Notes: generated by a model from the sequence alone, not told the origin. DNA of 45,295 nucleotides from Pseudomonadota bacterium (GCA_029781535.1 JAKOWL010000091.1:1-45295), one strand, 5' to 3'. Positions 11,177 through 20,348 are shown, numbered from the stretch's first letter. Translations and numbers: made by a program.

Positions 11177-12073
11177 GTGGCATCTCCTCTTTTACAAACG
11201 GACATTAAAAGCCTGAAACTGGTACACCAAGGCAAGGTGCGGGATATCTATGATGTCGACGCAAATACCATGTTGCTGGTCAGTACCGACAGGCTCTCTG
11301 CTTTTGATGTGATTCTGCCAACCGGAATTCAGAACAAAGGTGCGATGCTCACGCAAATGGCGAACTTCTGGTTCGAGAAACTTGGCCACATCGTGCCTAA
11401 CCATCTGACTGGCATTGCGCCTGAAAGCGTGGTTGCGTCAGATGAAATAGAGCAGGTAAAAGGCCGTGCCGTGGTGGTGAAAAAGCTCAAGGCGCTGCCA
11501 TTGGAAGCGATTGTGCGCGGCTATCTGGTGGGCAGCGGCTGGAAGGAATATCAGGCCAAAGGTACCTTATGTGATATTGCTTTGCCTAAAGGCTTGCAAC
11601 TGGCACAACAACTACCGGAACCGTTGTTTACGCCTTCTTCCAAAGCGGCTGTTGGCGAGCATGACGAGAACATCAGCGTAGCACAGGTAGAAGCGTTGAT
11701 AGGCAAGGAGTTGACTTCCCAAGTGGCTAAAGCCGCTATTGCGCTATATTCCGAAGCGGCAAAATATGCGCTTACCAAAGGCATTATCATCGCTGATACC
11801 AAGTTCGAGTTCGGTCTGGATGTGAATGGGGTGCTGCATGTGATGGACGAAGTACTGACGCCGGATTCTTCACGCTTCTGGCCGGCAGAGAGTTATCAGG
11901 TCGGCAGCAATCCGCCAAGTTATGACAAGCAATATGTGCGCGATTGGCTGGAAGGTTGCGGATGGGATAAAAAACCGCCTGCGCCTGCATTGCCTGAAGA
12001 TGTGGCTGCGCGCACCTCGGCCAAATATATGGAAGCCTTTGAGAAGCTGACAGGCCGCCAGCTAGTCGTTTAA
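11177..12073 (+). CDS. purC: Phosphoribosylaminoimidazole-succinocarboxamide synthase
   Basis: 298 residues. It makes SAICAR from CAIR, aspartate and ATP in purine biosynthesis. Visible are [12 protein letters not shown] (ATP-binding strand), [46 protein letters not shown] and [13 protein letters not shown]. The start is GTG at 11177 with a weak upstream GTGAG. The 283 bp before it contain only one short unconvincing frame and presumably the promoter. The longer single-domain form (about 300 residues) is common in betaproteobacteria. Confidence 0.95.
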   Translation: MASPLLQTDIKSLKLVHQGKVRDIYDVDANTMLLVSTDRLSAFDVILPTGIQNKGAMLTQMANFWFEKLGHIVPNHLTGIAPESVVASDEIEQVKGRAVVVKKLKALPLEAIVRGYLVGSGWKEYQAKGTLCDIALPKGLQLAQQLPEPLFTPSSKAAVGEHDENISVAQVEALIGKELTSQVAKAAIALYSEAAKYALTKGIIIADTKFEFGLDVNGVLHVMDEVLTPDSSRFWPAESYQVGSNPPSYDKQYVRDWLEGCGWDKKPPAPALPEDVAARTSAKYMEAFEKLTGRQLVV

Positions 12074-12084
12074 TCAGGATTAAC

Positions 12085-12354
12085 GTGCTAGCCAAGCTCA
12101 AGGAGATTGCTGCCAAGCTCAAGTCGGAGCTTCTGTTCTATCAACGGCTTATGCGCCATCCGCAAACGCCACTTTTAGCCAAGGTTTTTTTGTGGCTAGC
12201 GATCAGTTATTTCCTGCTGCCGTTTGATCTGATCCCGGATTTTTTACCGGTCATTGGTCATTTGGATGACTTGGTGATTATTCCATTCCTGGTGTTTGCT
12301 GCCATTAAACTCACACCGGATAGTGTTTTGCAGGCATGCCGTAACGAGATATAA
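12085..12354 (+). CDS. DUF1232 (YkvA-like) membrane protein
   Basis: 89 residues with a GTG start at 12085. The core FLWLAISYFLLPFDLIPDFLP followed by GHLDDLVIIPFLV is the DUF1232 signature: a hydrophobic helix with the conserved Y-x-x-x-P-x-D-x-I-P-D segment. Biochemical function is unknown. It begins 11 bp after purC and ends 3 bp before the DedA gene, so the three form one operon. Confidence 0.8.
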   Translation: MLAKLKEIAAKLKSELLFYQRLMRHPQTPLLAKVFLWLAISYFLLPFDLIPDFLPVIGHLDDLVIIPFLVFAAIKLTPDSVLQACRNEI

Positions 12355-12357
12355 GCC

Positions 12358-12984
12358 ATGTTGTTTTCCTTGCTGGTTGCGCATTTCGACCAAGGCTTGC
12401 ATAGCTTGGTCATGCATCATGCTGGTTTGGCTTATGTGGTGATATTTGCGGTGGTGTTTTTGCAGATTGGCGTTCTGCCGTTTTTCTTTTTACCAAGTAA
12501 TCCATTTTTGTTTGTGTGCGGCACTTTGTGTGCAGCCGGAGACCTTTCATTGACTGTTGTTCTTCCGTTATTGCTGCCGGCAGCGTGGTTGGGGAGTCTA
12601 AGCGGTTATGGTCTGGGGAAAACCGTTGGCTATGCTTTCTTTGTAAGATACTTGGGCTGGCCAAAAGCAGATCAGTTGGAAAGAACGCATCATTTTTATG
12701 ATAAATACGGTGCTGTTGGTTTGTTGTTTTGCAACTATCTGCCCGTGATTCGCACGCTGGCACCTTTCCTGGCAGGCATGACGAGGATGCAGGTTGGCAC
12801 ATTTGCAAGATCTACTGGCTTAGGCTCGGTGATTTGGGTGTCTGGGTGCGTAATGACAGGGTATTTTTTCGGCAATATCCCCATCGTCCAAAGGCATCTG
12901 GGCTTGTTCGCGTTAGGCGGTCTTGCGTTGGTAATCGTTATTTTTTTAGCTAACCGCTTATTTCGGGTGCTTAAAAAGCACTAA
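12358..12984 (+). CDS. DedA family inner-membrane protein
   Basis: 208 residues with hydrophobic segments at about 20-50, 60-85, 135-160 and 178-200. FFLPSNPFLFVCG, the re-entrant segment LSGYGLGKTVGY, and FCNYLPVIRTLAPFLAGMTRM carry the DedA Gly/Arg/Pro motif (LPxxRTxxPxxAG). DedA (SNARE-associated) proteins support membrane homeostasis, and some flip undecaprenyl phosphate or phosphatidylethanolamine. An acidic residue often seen before the first motif is replaced here by FFFLPSNP. It is translated right behind the DUF1232 gene. Confidence 0.85.
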   Translation: MLFSLLVAHFDQGLHSLVMHHAGLAYVVIFAVVFLQIGVLPFFFLPSNPFLFVCGTLCAAGDLSLTVVLPLLLPAAWLGSLSGYGLGKTVGYAFFVRYLGWPKADQLERTHHFYDKYGAVGLLFCNYLPVIRTLAPFLAGMTRMQVGTFARSTGLGSVIWVSGCVMTGYFFGNIPIVQRHLGLFALGGLALVIVIFLANRLFRVLKKH

Positions 12985-13023
12985 TAATTGTGCGTGTGCA
13001 ACACCCTATTTACAACTTGGCTA

Positions 13024-13029
13024 TATAAT
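13024..13029 (+). promoter_or_regulatory. Candidate -10 box for ppa
   Basis: A perfect TATAAT lies 31 nt before the ppa ATG, in an AT-rich spot after the DedA gene. No good -35 hexamer is seen at 16-18 bp spacing, so the promoter call is tentative. Confidence 0.4.
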
Positions 13030-13059
13030 GTTGAATCTTCGTTATATTGAGCATCTGAC

Positions 13060-13608
13060 ATGTCTTTGAATCAAGTTCCAAGCGGCAAGGATTTGCCGAA
13101 CGATTTTAACGTCATCATCGAAATTCCTGCCAATGGTGACCCTGTGAAATATGAAGTGGATAAAGAAAGCGGCGCGATTTTTGTAGACCGTTTCATGGGT
13201 ACCTCCATGCAATATCCATGTAACTACGGGTATATCCCGCACACTTTGGCCGATGATGGGGATCCTGTCGATGTGCTGGTGATCACGCCGGTGCCATTGC
13301 TGCCAGGCGTGGTAGTGCGCTGCCGCCCTTTAGGCATGTTGAAAATGACAGATGAAGCCGGTGGCGATGCCAAAGTACTGGCGGTGCCGGTTGAAAAAGT
13401 GTGCGGCTTGTATGCTTATCAAAAAACCTATAAAGATGTTTCCCCTTGGCGTCTGGACATGATTGCCCACTTCTTTGAGCACTACAAAGATCTGGACAAA
13501 GGCAAATGGGTGAAGATTGAAGGCTGGGTGGGCATTGAAGAAGCGCACGGCGAAATCATGGATGGCGTGAAACGTTACAACGAGGCCGAAGTAAAACCCG
13601 CGTTCTAA
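13060..13608 (+). CDS. ppa: Inorganic pyrophosphatase (soluble, family I)
   Basis: 182 residues, typical for the hexameric bacterial enzyme that hydrolyses PPi in the cytoplasm. Motifs: [40 protein letters not shown] (substrate Lys/Arg/Tyr), the Mg-binding [10 protein letters not shown] and AVPVEKV. The SD before the ATG is weak (GAGC). A strong terminator follows. The organism also has a membrane H+-pyrophosphatase 3 kb away, so PPi is shared between hydrolysis and proton pumping. Confidence 0.96.
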   Translation: MSLNQVPSGKDLPNDFNVIIEIPANGDPVKYEVDKESGAIFVDRFMGTSMQYPCNYGYIPHTLADDGDPVDVLVITPVPLLPGVVVRCRPLGMLKMTDEAGGDAKVLAVPVEKVCGLYAYQKTYKDVSPWRLDMIAHFFEHYKDLDKGKWVKIEGWVGIEEAHGEIMDGVKRYNEAEVKPAF

Positions 13609-13626
13609 TACGTATTTACGTGCACC

Positions 13627-13656
13627 AAAAAGCCTTGGAATTCCAAGGCTTTTTTG
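13627..13656 (+). terminator. Rho-independent terminator after ppa
   Basis: AGCCTTGG (13631-13638), AATT and CCAAGGCT (13643-13650) form a perfect palindrome flanked by A and T runs. It could act in both directions. Confidence 0.9.
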
Positions 13657-13747
13657 TTTTTACAGTGTTTGCTTATTGATAGATAAACAGGGAGAAAGTT
13701 ATGTTAGAACCTATTCACTTTTCTGATGGTTGTTATATTGCTTATAT

Positions 13748-14278
13748 TTAGATGTCGCTATTGTTGTGTAATTTTTTTCTTTCATTATCTTCTTTATCTC
13801 TTGCTCTTGACTCCTCAGATGTGAGCACAAAAACAGAATTATTGATTTTGCCAACTCGCTCAGACATGGTCAGTTTGTCCCCATTGTCTATCCACATATG
13901 TTTATCATTACTGAACGCTGCACCCATCGCGTTATATACAACATCATTTTTTTTATAAGTAGGTTCGCCGAATTTATTTAAGAAAGCGTCCCTGATTTGC
14001 TCATAATAATCATGGTCGTAATAGCAAAATATTTCAATAACCCTTTCATTGGTAAGTTTTAATGTCATATTTACCTTTGCATTAGAAACCGTGAACTCGT
14101 TTATGGATTTGCATTCAGTAAGCTCAGGATGAAGCGTTGACTTGTTGCACTCAAAGTTGTTTTTGTTTATTTCTTCCAGACTAGTTCCAATCCCGATGTT
14201 TTTTATTTTTAGTGGTTCTTGAGCGATAGCAACGTGCGAAAATAATATGGCGCTAATAATTAAAAACTTGCTTTTCAT
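13748..14278 (-). CDS. Hypothetical exported protein, AT-rich
   Basis: 176 residues with a Sec signal peptide (KSKFLIISAILFSHVAIAQ, likely cut after AIA). The mature part includes IGIGTSLEEINKNNF, reminiscent of small periplasmic proteins with a G-x-x-x-E-E-I start, an RVIEIFCYYDHDYYEQIRDAFLNKFG segment (given in parts: IEIFCYYD, FLNKFGEPTY), and a highly charged C-terminus (RARDKEDNERKK). AAGGG lies before the ATG. Composition is clearly more AT-rich than both neighbours, which suggests acquisition. A dispersed 54-bp repeat lies directly upstream. I do not recognise the family. Confidence 0.65.
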   Translation of the reverse strand: MKSKFLIISAILFSHVAIAQEPLKIKNIGIGTSLEEINKNNFECNKSTLHPELTECKSINEFTVSNAKVNMTLKLTNERVIEIFCYYDHDYYEQIRDAFLNKFGEPTYKKNDVVYNAMGAAFSNDKHMWIDNGDKLTMSERVGKINNSVFVLTSEESRARDKEDNERKKLHNNSDI

Positions 14279-14342
14279 TTTTTACCCTTATTTTTTGGGG
14301 AAGCTGTCAATTTTCATTAGCGATTTCGCTGCCCTGAAAGCT

Positions 14343-14396
14343 GCATCCCACTTGCCTTACAGGCCGATGATTTTGGTAATGAACGCGCGCATACGT
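14343..14396. repeat. Dispersed 54-bp intergenic repeat, copy 1
   Basis: It begins GCATCC and contains TTTTGGTAATGAACGCGCG near its end. It aligns without gaps to the copies at 23355-23408 (about 37 of 54 identical) and 40711-40764. It lies between the VIT-type transporter stop and the AT-rich exported protein. Confidence 0.6.
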
Positions 14397-14405
14397 AATT
14401 AAACC

Positions 14406-15098
14406 TTAACCCACCGCCACACCAAACAAGTGTCCGACAGCCGCTGTGGCCGCCATGGCCAGCACGCCCCAGAATGTGACGCGCCAGGCGCCTTGCCAGA
14501 GTTTTGCCCCACCGGCGTTGGCAGCCAGCCCGCCAAGCGCGGCCAGAAAGATAAGTGAAGTTGCCGCGATGTAATAAACCCCCTTGTCATAGGGGGCGAA
14601 CCAGGCTACCAATAATGGCAATGCAGCGCCCACTGCGAATGTGGCGGCAGAGGCCAGTGCAGCCTGCACTGGACGGGCGCTGATGATTTCGCTGATTCCC
14701 AGCTCATCCCGCGCATGCGCCCCTAAAGCATCATGCTTAGTGAACTGTATCGCGACTTGGCGCGCGAGATCTGGCGTCAGGCCACGTTTGACATAGATGC
14801 CCGTCAGTTCGTCCAGCTCATGCTCCGGCTGGGTGGCGAGTTCTTCGGTCTCTCGGGCAATATCTGCTGTCTCGGTATCGGCTTGTGAGCTGACGGAAAC
14901 ATATTCGCCTGCCGCCATCGACATGGCGCCGGAGACCAAGCCTGCCAGGCCGGTGATGATGAGCGTTTGCTGGCTGGCACCGGCAGATGCCACGCCAATC
15001 AGCAAGCTTGCGGTGGAAACAATGCCATCATTGGCGCCCAGCACCGCAGCGCGTAGCCAGCCGATGCGGTGAGAGCGGTGAAACTCGAAGTGTCTCAA
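14406..15098 (-). CDS. VIT1/CCC1 family iron/manganese transporter
   Basis: 230 residues. The N-terminus RIGWLRAAVLGANDGIVSTASLLIGVA is the VIT signature (AAVLGANDG with metal-site Asp). SGAMSMAAGEYVSVSSQADTE (in parts MSMAAGEYVSVSSQ) carries the conserved Met/Glu of the transport path. A cytoplasmic stretch with several Glu (HELDELTGIYVKRGL) follows, then C-terminal helices 3-5. Plant and yeast relatives move Fe2+/Mn2+ in exchange for protons; bacterial ones export or store-balance these metals. It is followed on the same strand by the AT-rich exported gene and preceded by cytochrome b561. Confidence 0.9.
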   Translation of the reverse strand: MRHFEFHRSHRIGWLRAAVLGANDGIVSTASLLIGVASAGASQQTLIITGLAGLVSGAMSMAAGEYVSVSSQADTETADIARETEELATQPEHELDELTGIYVKRGLTPDLARQVAIQFTKHDALGAHARDELGISEIISARPVQAALASAATFAVGAALPLLVAWFAPYDKGVYYIAATSLIFLAALGGLAANAGGAKLWQGAWRVTFWGVLAMAATAAVGHLFGVAVG

Positions 15099-15140
15099 GA
15101 TAAATATCCTTGTCAGCGATTTTAAGCATTATAACCATGC

Positions 15141-15836
15141 TTACTGAAAGGAATCATCCACTTCTTTTTTGCCGGTGATCATGGATTTGACCAGTTTTTC
15201 CTTGTCTACAATGCTGGAGAAGATAACGCCGCCAATATGCAGGAATACCAGAAATAAAGTCAGGTTTACAAATGTTTCGTGCAGTTCTTCCCAATATTCT
15301 TCGGCTTGCTTGTCTACCACATGTCCGTTTTTTGCGCCTTCAGCTTTTTCGTTGGCATCGTTATCTTCTTCGTCTTCCTCGGCTTTTGCGGCGCTGATGA
15401 TGCTGGCCTTATCCATTTGCGTTTGCGCTTGCTGTGCTGTGATTGCAAATGGCCCTTCGTTTTCTTCCACTGCATACAGTTTCATGCCGGTAAACGTGGT
15501 GGCAGTCAGGCTGAGTAACAGGGCGATCACCATCGCGCCGCCTGCAGGGTTGTGGCCGATATAATGCTGCGGTTTGAGTGCCAGCAGGTTTTTAAGGTAT
15601 GCAAATACCTTAGCTGGTGCATAGATGAAATCGCTGAATCGCGCATGTTTGGTGCCGACCAGACCCCAGACGATACGAATCAGGACGACTGCAGCCACTG
15701 TGTATCCAGCCCAGGTATGCACTTCCATTAAGTCATCCTCGGTAAAGTAGGCGGTGAAAAATGCTATCACCAACGTCCAGTGCCCGATGCGCACTAATGG
15801 GTCCCACACACTCACAATTTTTTTATCACTTGCCAT
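15141..15836 (-). CDS. Cytochrome b561-type membrane protein with an acidic loop
   Basis: 231 residues from the ATG at 15836, chosen because GGAGAA lies just before it; the frame opens 15 codons upstream. WDPLVRIGHWTLV (His19), EVHTWAGY (His40), LHETFVNLTLF (His186) and FLHIGGV (His200) are the two bis-His haem ligand pairs of the bacterial cytochrome b561/Ni-hydrogenase b family. Four membrane helices are visible. Between helices 3 and 4, residues about 123-180 form a long hydrophilic loop rich in Glu/Asp (EEDEEDNDANEKAEG), longer than in most relatives. It probably transfers electrons between quinone and a periplasmic c-type partner. It is divergent from the LuxR-type regulator, with a palindrome between them. 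Confidence 0.85.
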   Translation of the reverse strand: MASDKKIVSVWDPLVRIGHWTLVIAFFTAYFTEDDLMEVHTWAGYTVAAVVLIRIVWGLVGTKHARFSDFIYAPAKVFAYLKNLLALKPQHYIGHNPAGGAMVIALLLSLTATTFTGMKLYAVEENEGPFAITAQQAQTQMDKASIISAAKAEEDEEDNDANEKAEGAKNGHVVDKQAEEYWEELHETFVNLTLFLVFLHIGGVIFSSIVDKEKLVKSMITGKKEVDDSFQ

Positions 15837-15874
15837 GACAGTTCTCCATTTTGGTTGTCTGAGAAATTCAGTAG

Positions 15875-15889
15875 AGCGCATATTGCGCT
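15875..15889. promoter_or_regulatory. Palindromic candidate operator between cytochrome b561 and LuxR-type genes
   Basis: AGCGCA-TAT-TGCGCT is a perfect 6+3+6 inverted repeat in the 100-bp divergent intergenic region, 38 bp upstream of the b561 start and 47 bp upstream of the regulator start. The position suits a shared operator, possibly bound by the neighbouring regulator. No experimental support. Confidence 0.45.
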
Positions 15890-15936
15890 AAACTTGCAAC
15901 ATTCACATCCGTCATACGACGTAAAGGCAAGCATCC

Positions 15937-16479
15937 ATGAGTTTTTCAGAAGAAGATAATATCAACAGCAAACGGCTAAGCCAATGGGCGATCCTATTCA
16001 GCGTAGTAGTGTTTATTCTCATCGCAGTGGATGTGCTGGGGGATTACCGAGATGGCATCGCCTGGGCGCATTTGCTGATAGAGGTGCTGATCTTGTTGTG
16101 CTCGCTGGTGGGTATCGTCTATTTTGGCAGGCTTTACTATCTGTCTGCCAAGGCCAGAATTGACACACTCAAGCACCATCTAGTGCTTGCGAACCAGGAG
16201 GCGCAGCAATGGCGCGAGGCTAATCATGAACTTGTTGCAGGTTTGGCGGCACAGATCCAGAAGCAGTTCGATGCCTGGCAGCTGACTAGGGCGGAGGCGG
16301 AAGTGGGTATGCTGATGCTGAAAGGGTTGAGCCATGGCGAGATTGCAGATGTGCGTGATACGAGCGAGCGGACGATACGCGATCAGGCGCGTGCGATTTA
16401 CCGCAAATCCGGTATGGCCGGGCGGGCGGAATTGTCGGCGTTCTTTCTGGAAGATTTGCTGCTGCCACGGCAAGAATAA
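15937..16479 (+). CDS. Membrane-anchored LuxR/GerE-type transcription regulator
   Basis: 180 residues. Two hydrophobic helices (about 15-33 and 45-68) are followed by a helical linker (about 72-112) and a C-terminal GerE-type helix-turn-helix (about 113-175): LTRAEAEVGMLMLKGLSHGEIA, then TSERTIRDQARAIYRKSGMAGRAELSAFFL (read in parts). No periplasmic sensor domain or receiver domain is present, so the membrane part itself may sense a signal or redox state. It is divergent from cytochrome b561, which suggests it controls that gene. A bidirectional terminator lies between it and hppA. Confidence 0.8.
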   Translation: MSFSEEDNINSKRLSQWAILFSVVVFILIAVDVLGDYRDGIAWAHLLIEVLILLCSLVGIVYFGRLYYLSAKARIDTLKHHLVLANQEAQQWREANHELVAGLAAQIQKQFDAWQLTRAEAEVGMLMLKGLSHGEIADVRDTSERTIRDQARAIYRKSGMAGRAELSAFFLEDLLLPRQE

Positions 16480-16572
16480 GATGCTTAAACCCCGCGAGCG
16501 GAAAAGATGCACTGGAATAGAGGCTGCGTGCGGTTTCTGGGGCATCGTTGGGAATGATGGCTAGAATGGCAA

Positions 16573-16602
16573 TAAAAAAGGCGACTTAAGTCGCCTTTTT
16601 TA
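16573..16602. terminator. Bidirectional terminator between the LuxR-type gene and hppA
   Basis: AGGCGACTTAAGTCGCCT (16579-16596) is a perfect palindrome flanked by A-run and T-run. It serves the two converging genes. Confidence 0.9.
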
Positions 16603-16614
16603 TTGCACGGAAAT

Positions 16615-18645
16615 TTAGTGCAAAAGTGGTACGATTAACAGAGCTACGATGTTGATGATCTTGATCAACGGGTTCACAGCTGGGCCTGCAGTGTCTTTAT
16701 ATGGGTCGCCCACGGTATCACCAGTCACTGCCGCTTTGTGTGCGTCAGAACCTTTGCCGCCGTGATGACCATCTTCAATATATTTCTTGGCGTTGTCCCA
16801 TGCGCCGCCACCGGTACACATGGAGATGGCCACGAACAGGCCTGTGACGATGGTACCCATCAGCATGCCGCCTAACGCGACAGGGCCAAGCAGTAGGCCA
16901 ACCAGAATCGGTACGGCGACTGGCAACAGGGATGGCACCATCATTTCCTTGATGGCTGCTGTCGTCAGCATGTCGACTGCCTTGCCATATTGCGGTTTGG
17001 CGGTGCCTTCCATGATGCCTGAAATCTCACGGAACTGGCGGCGCACTTCTTCTACTACGCTGCCAGCTGCGCGGCCAACGGCTTCCATGGCCATCGCGGC
17101 GAACAGGAATGGGATTAGACCGCCGATGAACAGGCCGATGATGACCATCGGGTTGCTTAAGTCAAAGCTGGCAGTGATGCCTGCGGCTTCCAGTTTGTGT
17201 GTGTAGTCTGCAAACAATACCAACGCTGCCAAGCCGGCAGAACCAATCGCATAGCCTTTGGTCACGGCTTTGGTGGTGTTGCCCACAGCGTCCAGCGGGT
17301 CGGTCACGTCACGCACGCTGCTTGGCAGTTCAGCCATCTCTGCAATGCCGCCAGCGTTGTCAGTGATGGGGCCATATGCGTCGAGTGCCACGACGATGCC
17401 TGCCATGCTTAACATGGATGTTGCAGCGATCGCTACGCCATACAGGCCAGCCAGGTGGAATGAACCGTAAATGGCCAGACACACTGCAATCACTGGCAGG
17501 GCGGTAGATTTCATCGATACGCCGATACCTGCGATGATGTTGGTAGCATGGCCGGTGGTAGAAGCTTGTGCAACATGCTTCACCGGTGCATAGTCAGTAC
17601 CGGTGTAGTATTCGGTGATCCACACCAATGCGGCAGTCAGCACTAGGCCGATCGCACAAGTACCGAACAACGCGTTGGAGGATACTGTGAGATCGCCATG
17701 CGTATAGCCTTCCGGGAAGAGGTATTGCACTACGAAGTAGAAGGCAATGAGTGATAGCACGCCTGCTACAGCCAGGCCTTTATACAAGGCAGGCATCACG
17801 TTTTTCATGCCAGGCGAGGCCTTGACGAAGAAACAGCCAATGATGGAGGCCACGATAGAAACTGCACCCAGCATCAGAGGCAGTAATACGCCGTTCGGAC
17901 CGGCATCCGCCACCATCAGGTGGCCGAGTACCATGGTGGCAATCAATGTCACCGCATAGGTCTCGAACAAGTCAGCCGCCATACCCGCACAGTCGCCCAC
18001 GTTGTCACCCACGTTGTCAGCAATCACGGCTGGGTTGCGTGGGTCGTCTTCCGGGATGCCGGCTTCCACTTTCCCGACCAGGTCTGCACCAACGTCAGCG
18101 CCTTTGGTGAAGATGCCGCCACCCAGACGAGCGAAGATGGAAATCAAGGAGGAGCCGAACGCCAGACCGATCAATGGATTCAGGTCCGCTGCATTTTCTG
18201 CGCCGAGGAAGGCGTAAAATCCGGCTACTCCGAGCAGGCCCAAACCAACTACCAGCATGCCAGTGATCGCGCCGCCTTTAAAGGCAACATCCAATGCGGC
18301 GCCGATTCCTTTGGTAGCTGCCTGTGCGGTTCGTACGTTGGATTTGACCGACACATTCATGCCGATGAAGCCGCAAGCACCGGACAGTAACGCACCCAGC
18401 ACGAAGCCGATGGCAGTATTGATCCCTAGAAAATATCCGATCAGAATCGCCAGCACCACGCCAACTGTGGCGATAGTTTTGTATTGGCGGGCAAGATAAG
18501 CAGCCGCCCCTTGTTGAATCGCGCCCGCAATTTCCTGCATGCGCGCATTGCCTGCATCCAGTCCCGAAATCCACTTGCTCATAAATACGCCGTATAACAC
18601 TGCGAGAACTGCTGCAGCGATGGCGATAGTGATTGCTACTGACAT
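16615..18645 (-). CDS. hppA: Membrane proton-pumping pyrophosphatase (K+-independent type)
   Basis: 676 residues with about 16 membrane helices. It couples PPi hydrolysis to ion pumping across the inner membrane. The PPi/Mg site is seen as [21 protein letters not shown] and [19 protein letters not shown] (read in parts), and later [12 protein letters not shown]. At [17 protein letters not shown] the residue after GNTT is Lys459; in the family Lys here marks K+-independent enzymes, which pump H+, whereas Ala marks K+-dependent ones. TAGGGAGAAGTC gives a good RBS before the ATG. PPi from biosynthesis could help energise the membrane together with the Rnf complex encoded downstream. Confidence 0.95.
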   Translation of the reverse strand: MSVAITIAIAAAVLAVLYGVFMSKWISGLDAGNARMQEIAGAIQQGAAAYLARQYKTIATVGVVLAILIGYFLGINTAIGFVLGALLSGACGFIGMNVSVKSNVRTAQAATKGIGAALDVAFKGGAITGMLVVGLGLLGVAGFYAFLGAENAADLNPLIGLAFGSSLISIFARLGGGIFTKGADVGADLVGKVEAGIPEDDPRNPAVIADNVGDNVGDCAGMAADLFETYAVTLIATMVLGHLMVADAGPNGVLLPLMLGAVSIVASIIGCFFVKASPGMKNVMPALYKGLAVAGVLSLIAFYFVVQYLFPEGYTHGDLTVSSNALFGTCAIGLVLTAALVWITEYYTGTDYAPVKHVAQASTTGHATNIIAGIGVSMKSTALPVIAVCLAIYGSFHLAGLYGVAIAATSMLSMAGIVVALDAYGPITDNAGGIAEMAELPSSVRDVTDPLDAVGNTTKAVTKGYAIGSAGLAALVLFADYTHKLEAAGITASFDLSNPMVIIGLFIGGLIPFLFAAMAMEAVGRAAGSVVEEVRRQFREISGIMEGTAKPQYGKAVDMLTTAAIKEMMVPSLLPVAVPILVGLLLGPVALGGMLMGTIVTGLFVAISMCTGGGAWDNAKKYIEDGHHGGKGSDAHKAAVTGDTVGDPYKDTAGPAVNPLIKIINIVALLIVPLLH

Positions 18646-18828
18646 GACTTCTCCCTAATGATTATGCTTGAAACGATGAATCTGACCACGCAAAAGAGTT
18701 AGCAAAAATGTAATTTTTTTGTAACAGCCAGCGGATTATGGCACTAATCTTGTCAAGCGACAACCGGAAAAAGCATGGGTGTGAAAGACTTGGTAAACCG
18801 GGGCATTCAGGCTTGGGGAACGCCTTGC

Positions 18829-19290
18829 TTATGTGTTTTCGGCCAGATGCTGCAGTTGTCTGGCAAGTTCGGTGTCGCCCAAGCTTTTTGCCAGGGCTTT
18901 TAGGCTTGCGGCAGCCTTCAAAGGCACTCTGCGCCGAGATTTCGGCGCGGCGGGCAGGGAATATTTTACTTGCACTTTTACCGCAATTGCAGTAACTTTA
19001 CACTCTTTGAAATTTGGGTCGGTTTTTTGCAAATTTTGTAATTGCGTCAGTAACCTAGCACTCAATAGTTTGATTTTAGTAGCGGCGCTCGCGCTGTATG
19101 CCAAAACGGTGAGTTTTTCTGAGGACAGCGTTTGAGCCGAGCTAAGGTGCGCCAACTCCTCGGGCACTACCTTTTGCCAGCACATCTGCAGCTTCTGATG
19201 CGCCTGTGCTTGCTGCGTCAACGCTTTCAAAGGCAGGTTCGAAAAAGCGCTGGCGCTTGAATTGTTTAATAGGCTGCTGAACTTGTCCAC
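18829..19290 (-). CDS. DciA-like (DUF721) protein
   Basis: 153 residues. The N-terminal half (LKALTQQAQAHQKLQMCWQKVVPEELAHLSSA, read in parts, then KLTVLAYSASAATKIKLLSARLL) fits the DUF721 KH-like domain, with its W-x-x-V-V-P segment and hydrophobic strand before the helix. The tail is basic and Ala/Lys-rich. DciA loads the replicative helicase DnaB in bacteria that lack DnaC. The position, divergent from an M23 peptidase and secA, is the usual one for betaproteobacteria. Sequence similarity in this family is low, so context carries much of the call. Confidence 0.75.
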   Translation of the reverse strand: MDKFSSLLNNSSASAFSNLPLKALTQQAQAHQKLQMCWQKVVPEELAHLSSAQTLSSEKLTVLAYSASAATKIKLLSARLLTQLQNLQKTDPNFKECKVTAIAVKVQVKYSLPAAPKSRRRVPLKAAASLKALAKSLGDTELARQLQHLAENT

Positions 19291-19327
19291 GATTTTAGTG
19301 ACGGCAGAATTCTTAAATTAGGTCAGA

Positions 19328-20239
19328 ATGAATATTATCTTAGTTTCTAACAAACTGGCAAAAGCGAAAAGCTTTTCCACCGCGCAGACAGTCGCGCTGG
19401 TATCTGGCTTGGTGCTGCTGCCTGTGCTGTTGACGTTGCTGTTTATCACTCCCCCAAGCAACATCAAGCAGCAAGGGGTGAAGGCAATGCTGCCTCCACA
19501 GTTGAAAAATTCCATCATTTCTTCGCAGGTGCATCTGGATGCCTATGCCAAGGAACTTGGCGAGCTGCAGGCGCGCATGATGCGCCTGGATGCGCAAAAT
19601 GAGCGTTTGTCCAAATTGGCTGGCGATAAAGTCAAACCAGGCAAAGACGATGTGAATGATAAACCTGCTGGCACATCGGATATGCCCGGCCGCGGCGGTC
19701 CGCTCGTCTATGCCAAACCGTTGACCGAACCTGAGTTGCAGGGCGCGATTGCAGATCTGGCAAAAGCCATCGACGAGCGTGACGATTACCTGAGCGTACT
19801 GGAAGCGAAAGTGCTGCAGCAAAGCGTTTTGAAAGGGATGCTGCCAAACGCCAGCCCGATACAGGCTGCCTACAACTCATCCAGCTATGGCTGGCGTATC
19901 GATCCGTTCAATGGCAACAAGGCTTTTCATGAGGGCTTGGATTTCACGGCCAACACGGGCACCCCTATCTACGCAGCAGCAGATGGTATCGTAGTTGCCG
20001 CGGAGCAGACCCCTGACTATGGCAACCTAGTCAAGGTCGACCATGGTTCTGGCTTGGAGACACGCTATGCCCATGCCTCAAGACTGTTGGTCAAGGTTGG
20101 CGAACGTGTAGTGAAAGGCCAGAAAATCGCCGAAGTTGGCAGTACAGGGCGTTCTACAGGGCCGCATTTGCACTATGAAATCCGTTTGAACGGAAATGCG
20201 CTGGATCCCCGTAAATATTTGCACAAAAATATCAGTTAA
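19328..20239 (+). CDS. M23 (LytM-type) peptidoglycan peptidase with membrane anchor and coiled coil
   Basis: 303 residues. A basic N-terminus and one membrane helix (about 22-42) are followed by a helical coiled-coil-like stretch (about 58-95) and a Pro/Gly linker. The C-terminal LytM domain has SSYGWRIDPFNG, FHEGLDFTANTGTPIYAAADG (H-x-x-x-D zinc ligands; read in parts) and GPHLHYEIRLNG (H-x-H). All zinc ligands are present, so it should be an active endopeptidase acting in the periplasm. It sits between dciA (divergent) and secA, the usual arrangement in this group. Confidence 0.92.
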   Translation: MNIILVSNKLAKAKSFSTAQTVALVSGLVLLPVLLTLLFITPPSNIKQQGVKAMLPPQLKNSIISSQVHLDAYAKELGELQARMMRLDAQNERLSKLAGDKVKPGKDDVNDKPAGTSDMPGRGGPLVYAKPLTEPELQGAIADLAKAIDERDDYLSVLEAKVLQQSVLKGMLPNASPIQAAYNSSSYGWRIDPFNGNKAFHEGLDFTANTGTPIYAAADGIVVAAEQTPDYGNLVKVDHGSGLETRYAHASRLLVKVGERVVKGQKIAEVGSTGRSTGPHLHYEIRLNGNALDPRKYLHKNIS

Positions 20240-20308
20240 GCGTATCAACTATCTATCGAATTCGGTCATAATAAGCCCCATTTTGAAATTTTCTAATTAA
20301 ACTAAATC

Positions 20309-20334
20309 AAGAGGTTTCCGAGTTTTTTCGGAAA
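20309..20334 (+). promoter_or_regulatory. Distant SD plus hairpin in the secA leader
   Basis: AAGAGG (20309-20314) is followed by TTTCCGA (20315-20321), the loop GTTTTT and TCGGAAA (20328-20334), a perfect 7-bp stem. The secA ATG is 14 nt after the hairpin, and that 14-nt stretch has no clear SD. Folding would bring AAGAGG close to the start, so the stem may control secA translation. Inference only. Confidence 0.45.
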
Positions 20335-20348
20335 ATCGGTGTTTTTCC

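Noticed and set aside
10996-11208. 70-codon frame upstream of purC
   Set aside because: It overlaps the purC start in another frame, has no RBS or recognisable motif, and fills an otherwise normal intergenic region.
13701-13751. 16-codon frame with a good AGGGAG site before the ATG
   Set aside because: Too short to support, no known leader-peptide signature, and no downstream gene on the same strand for it to regulate.
15123-15143. TAAGCAT/ATGCTTA inverted repeat after cytochrome b561
   Set aside because: It overlaps the stop codon and has no T-run on either useful strand, so I do not call it a terminator.
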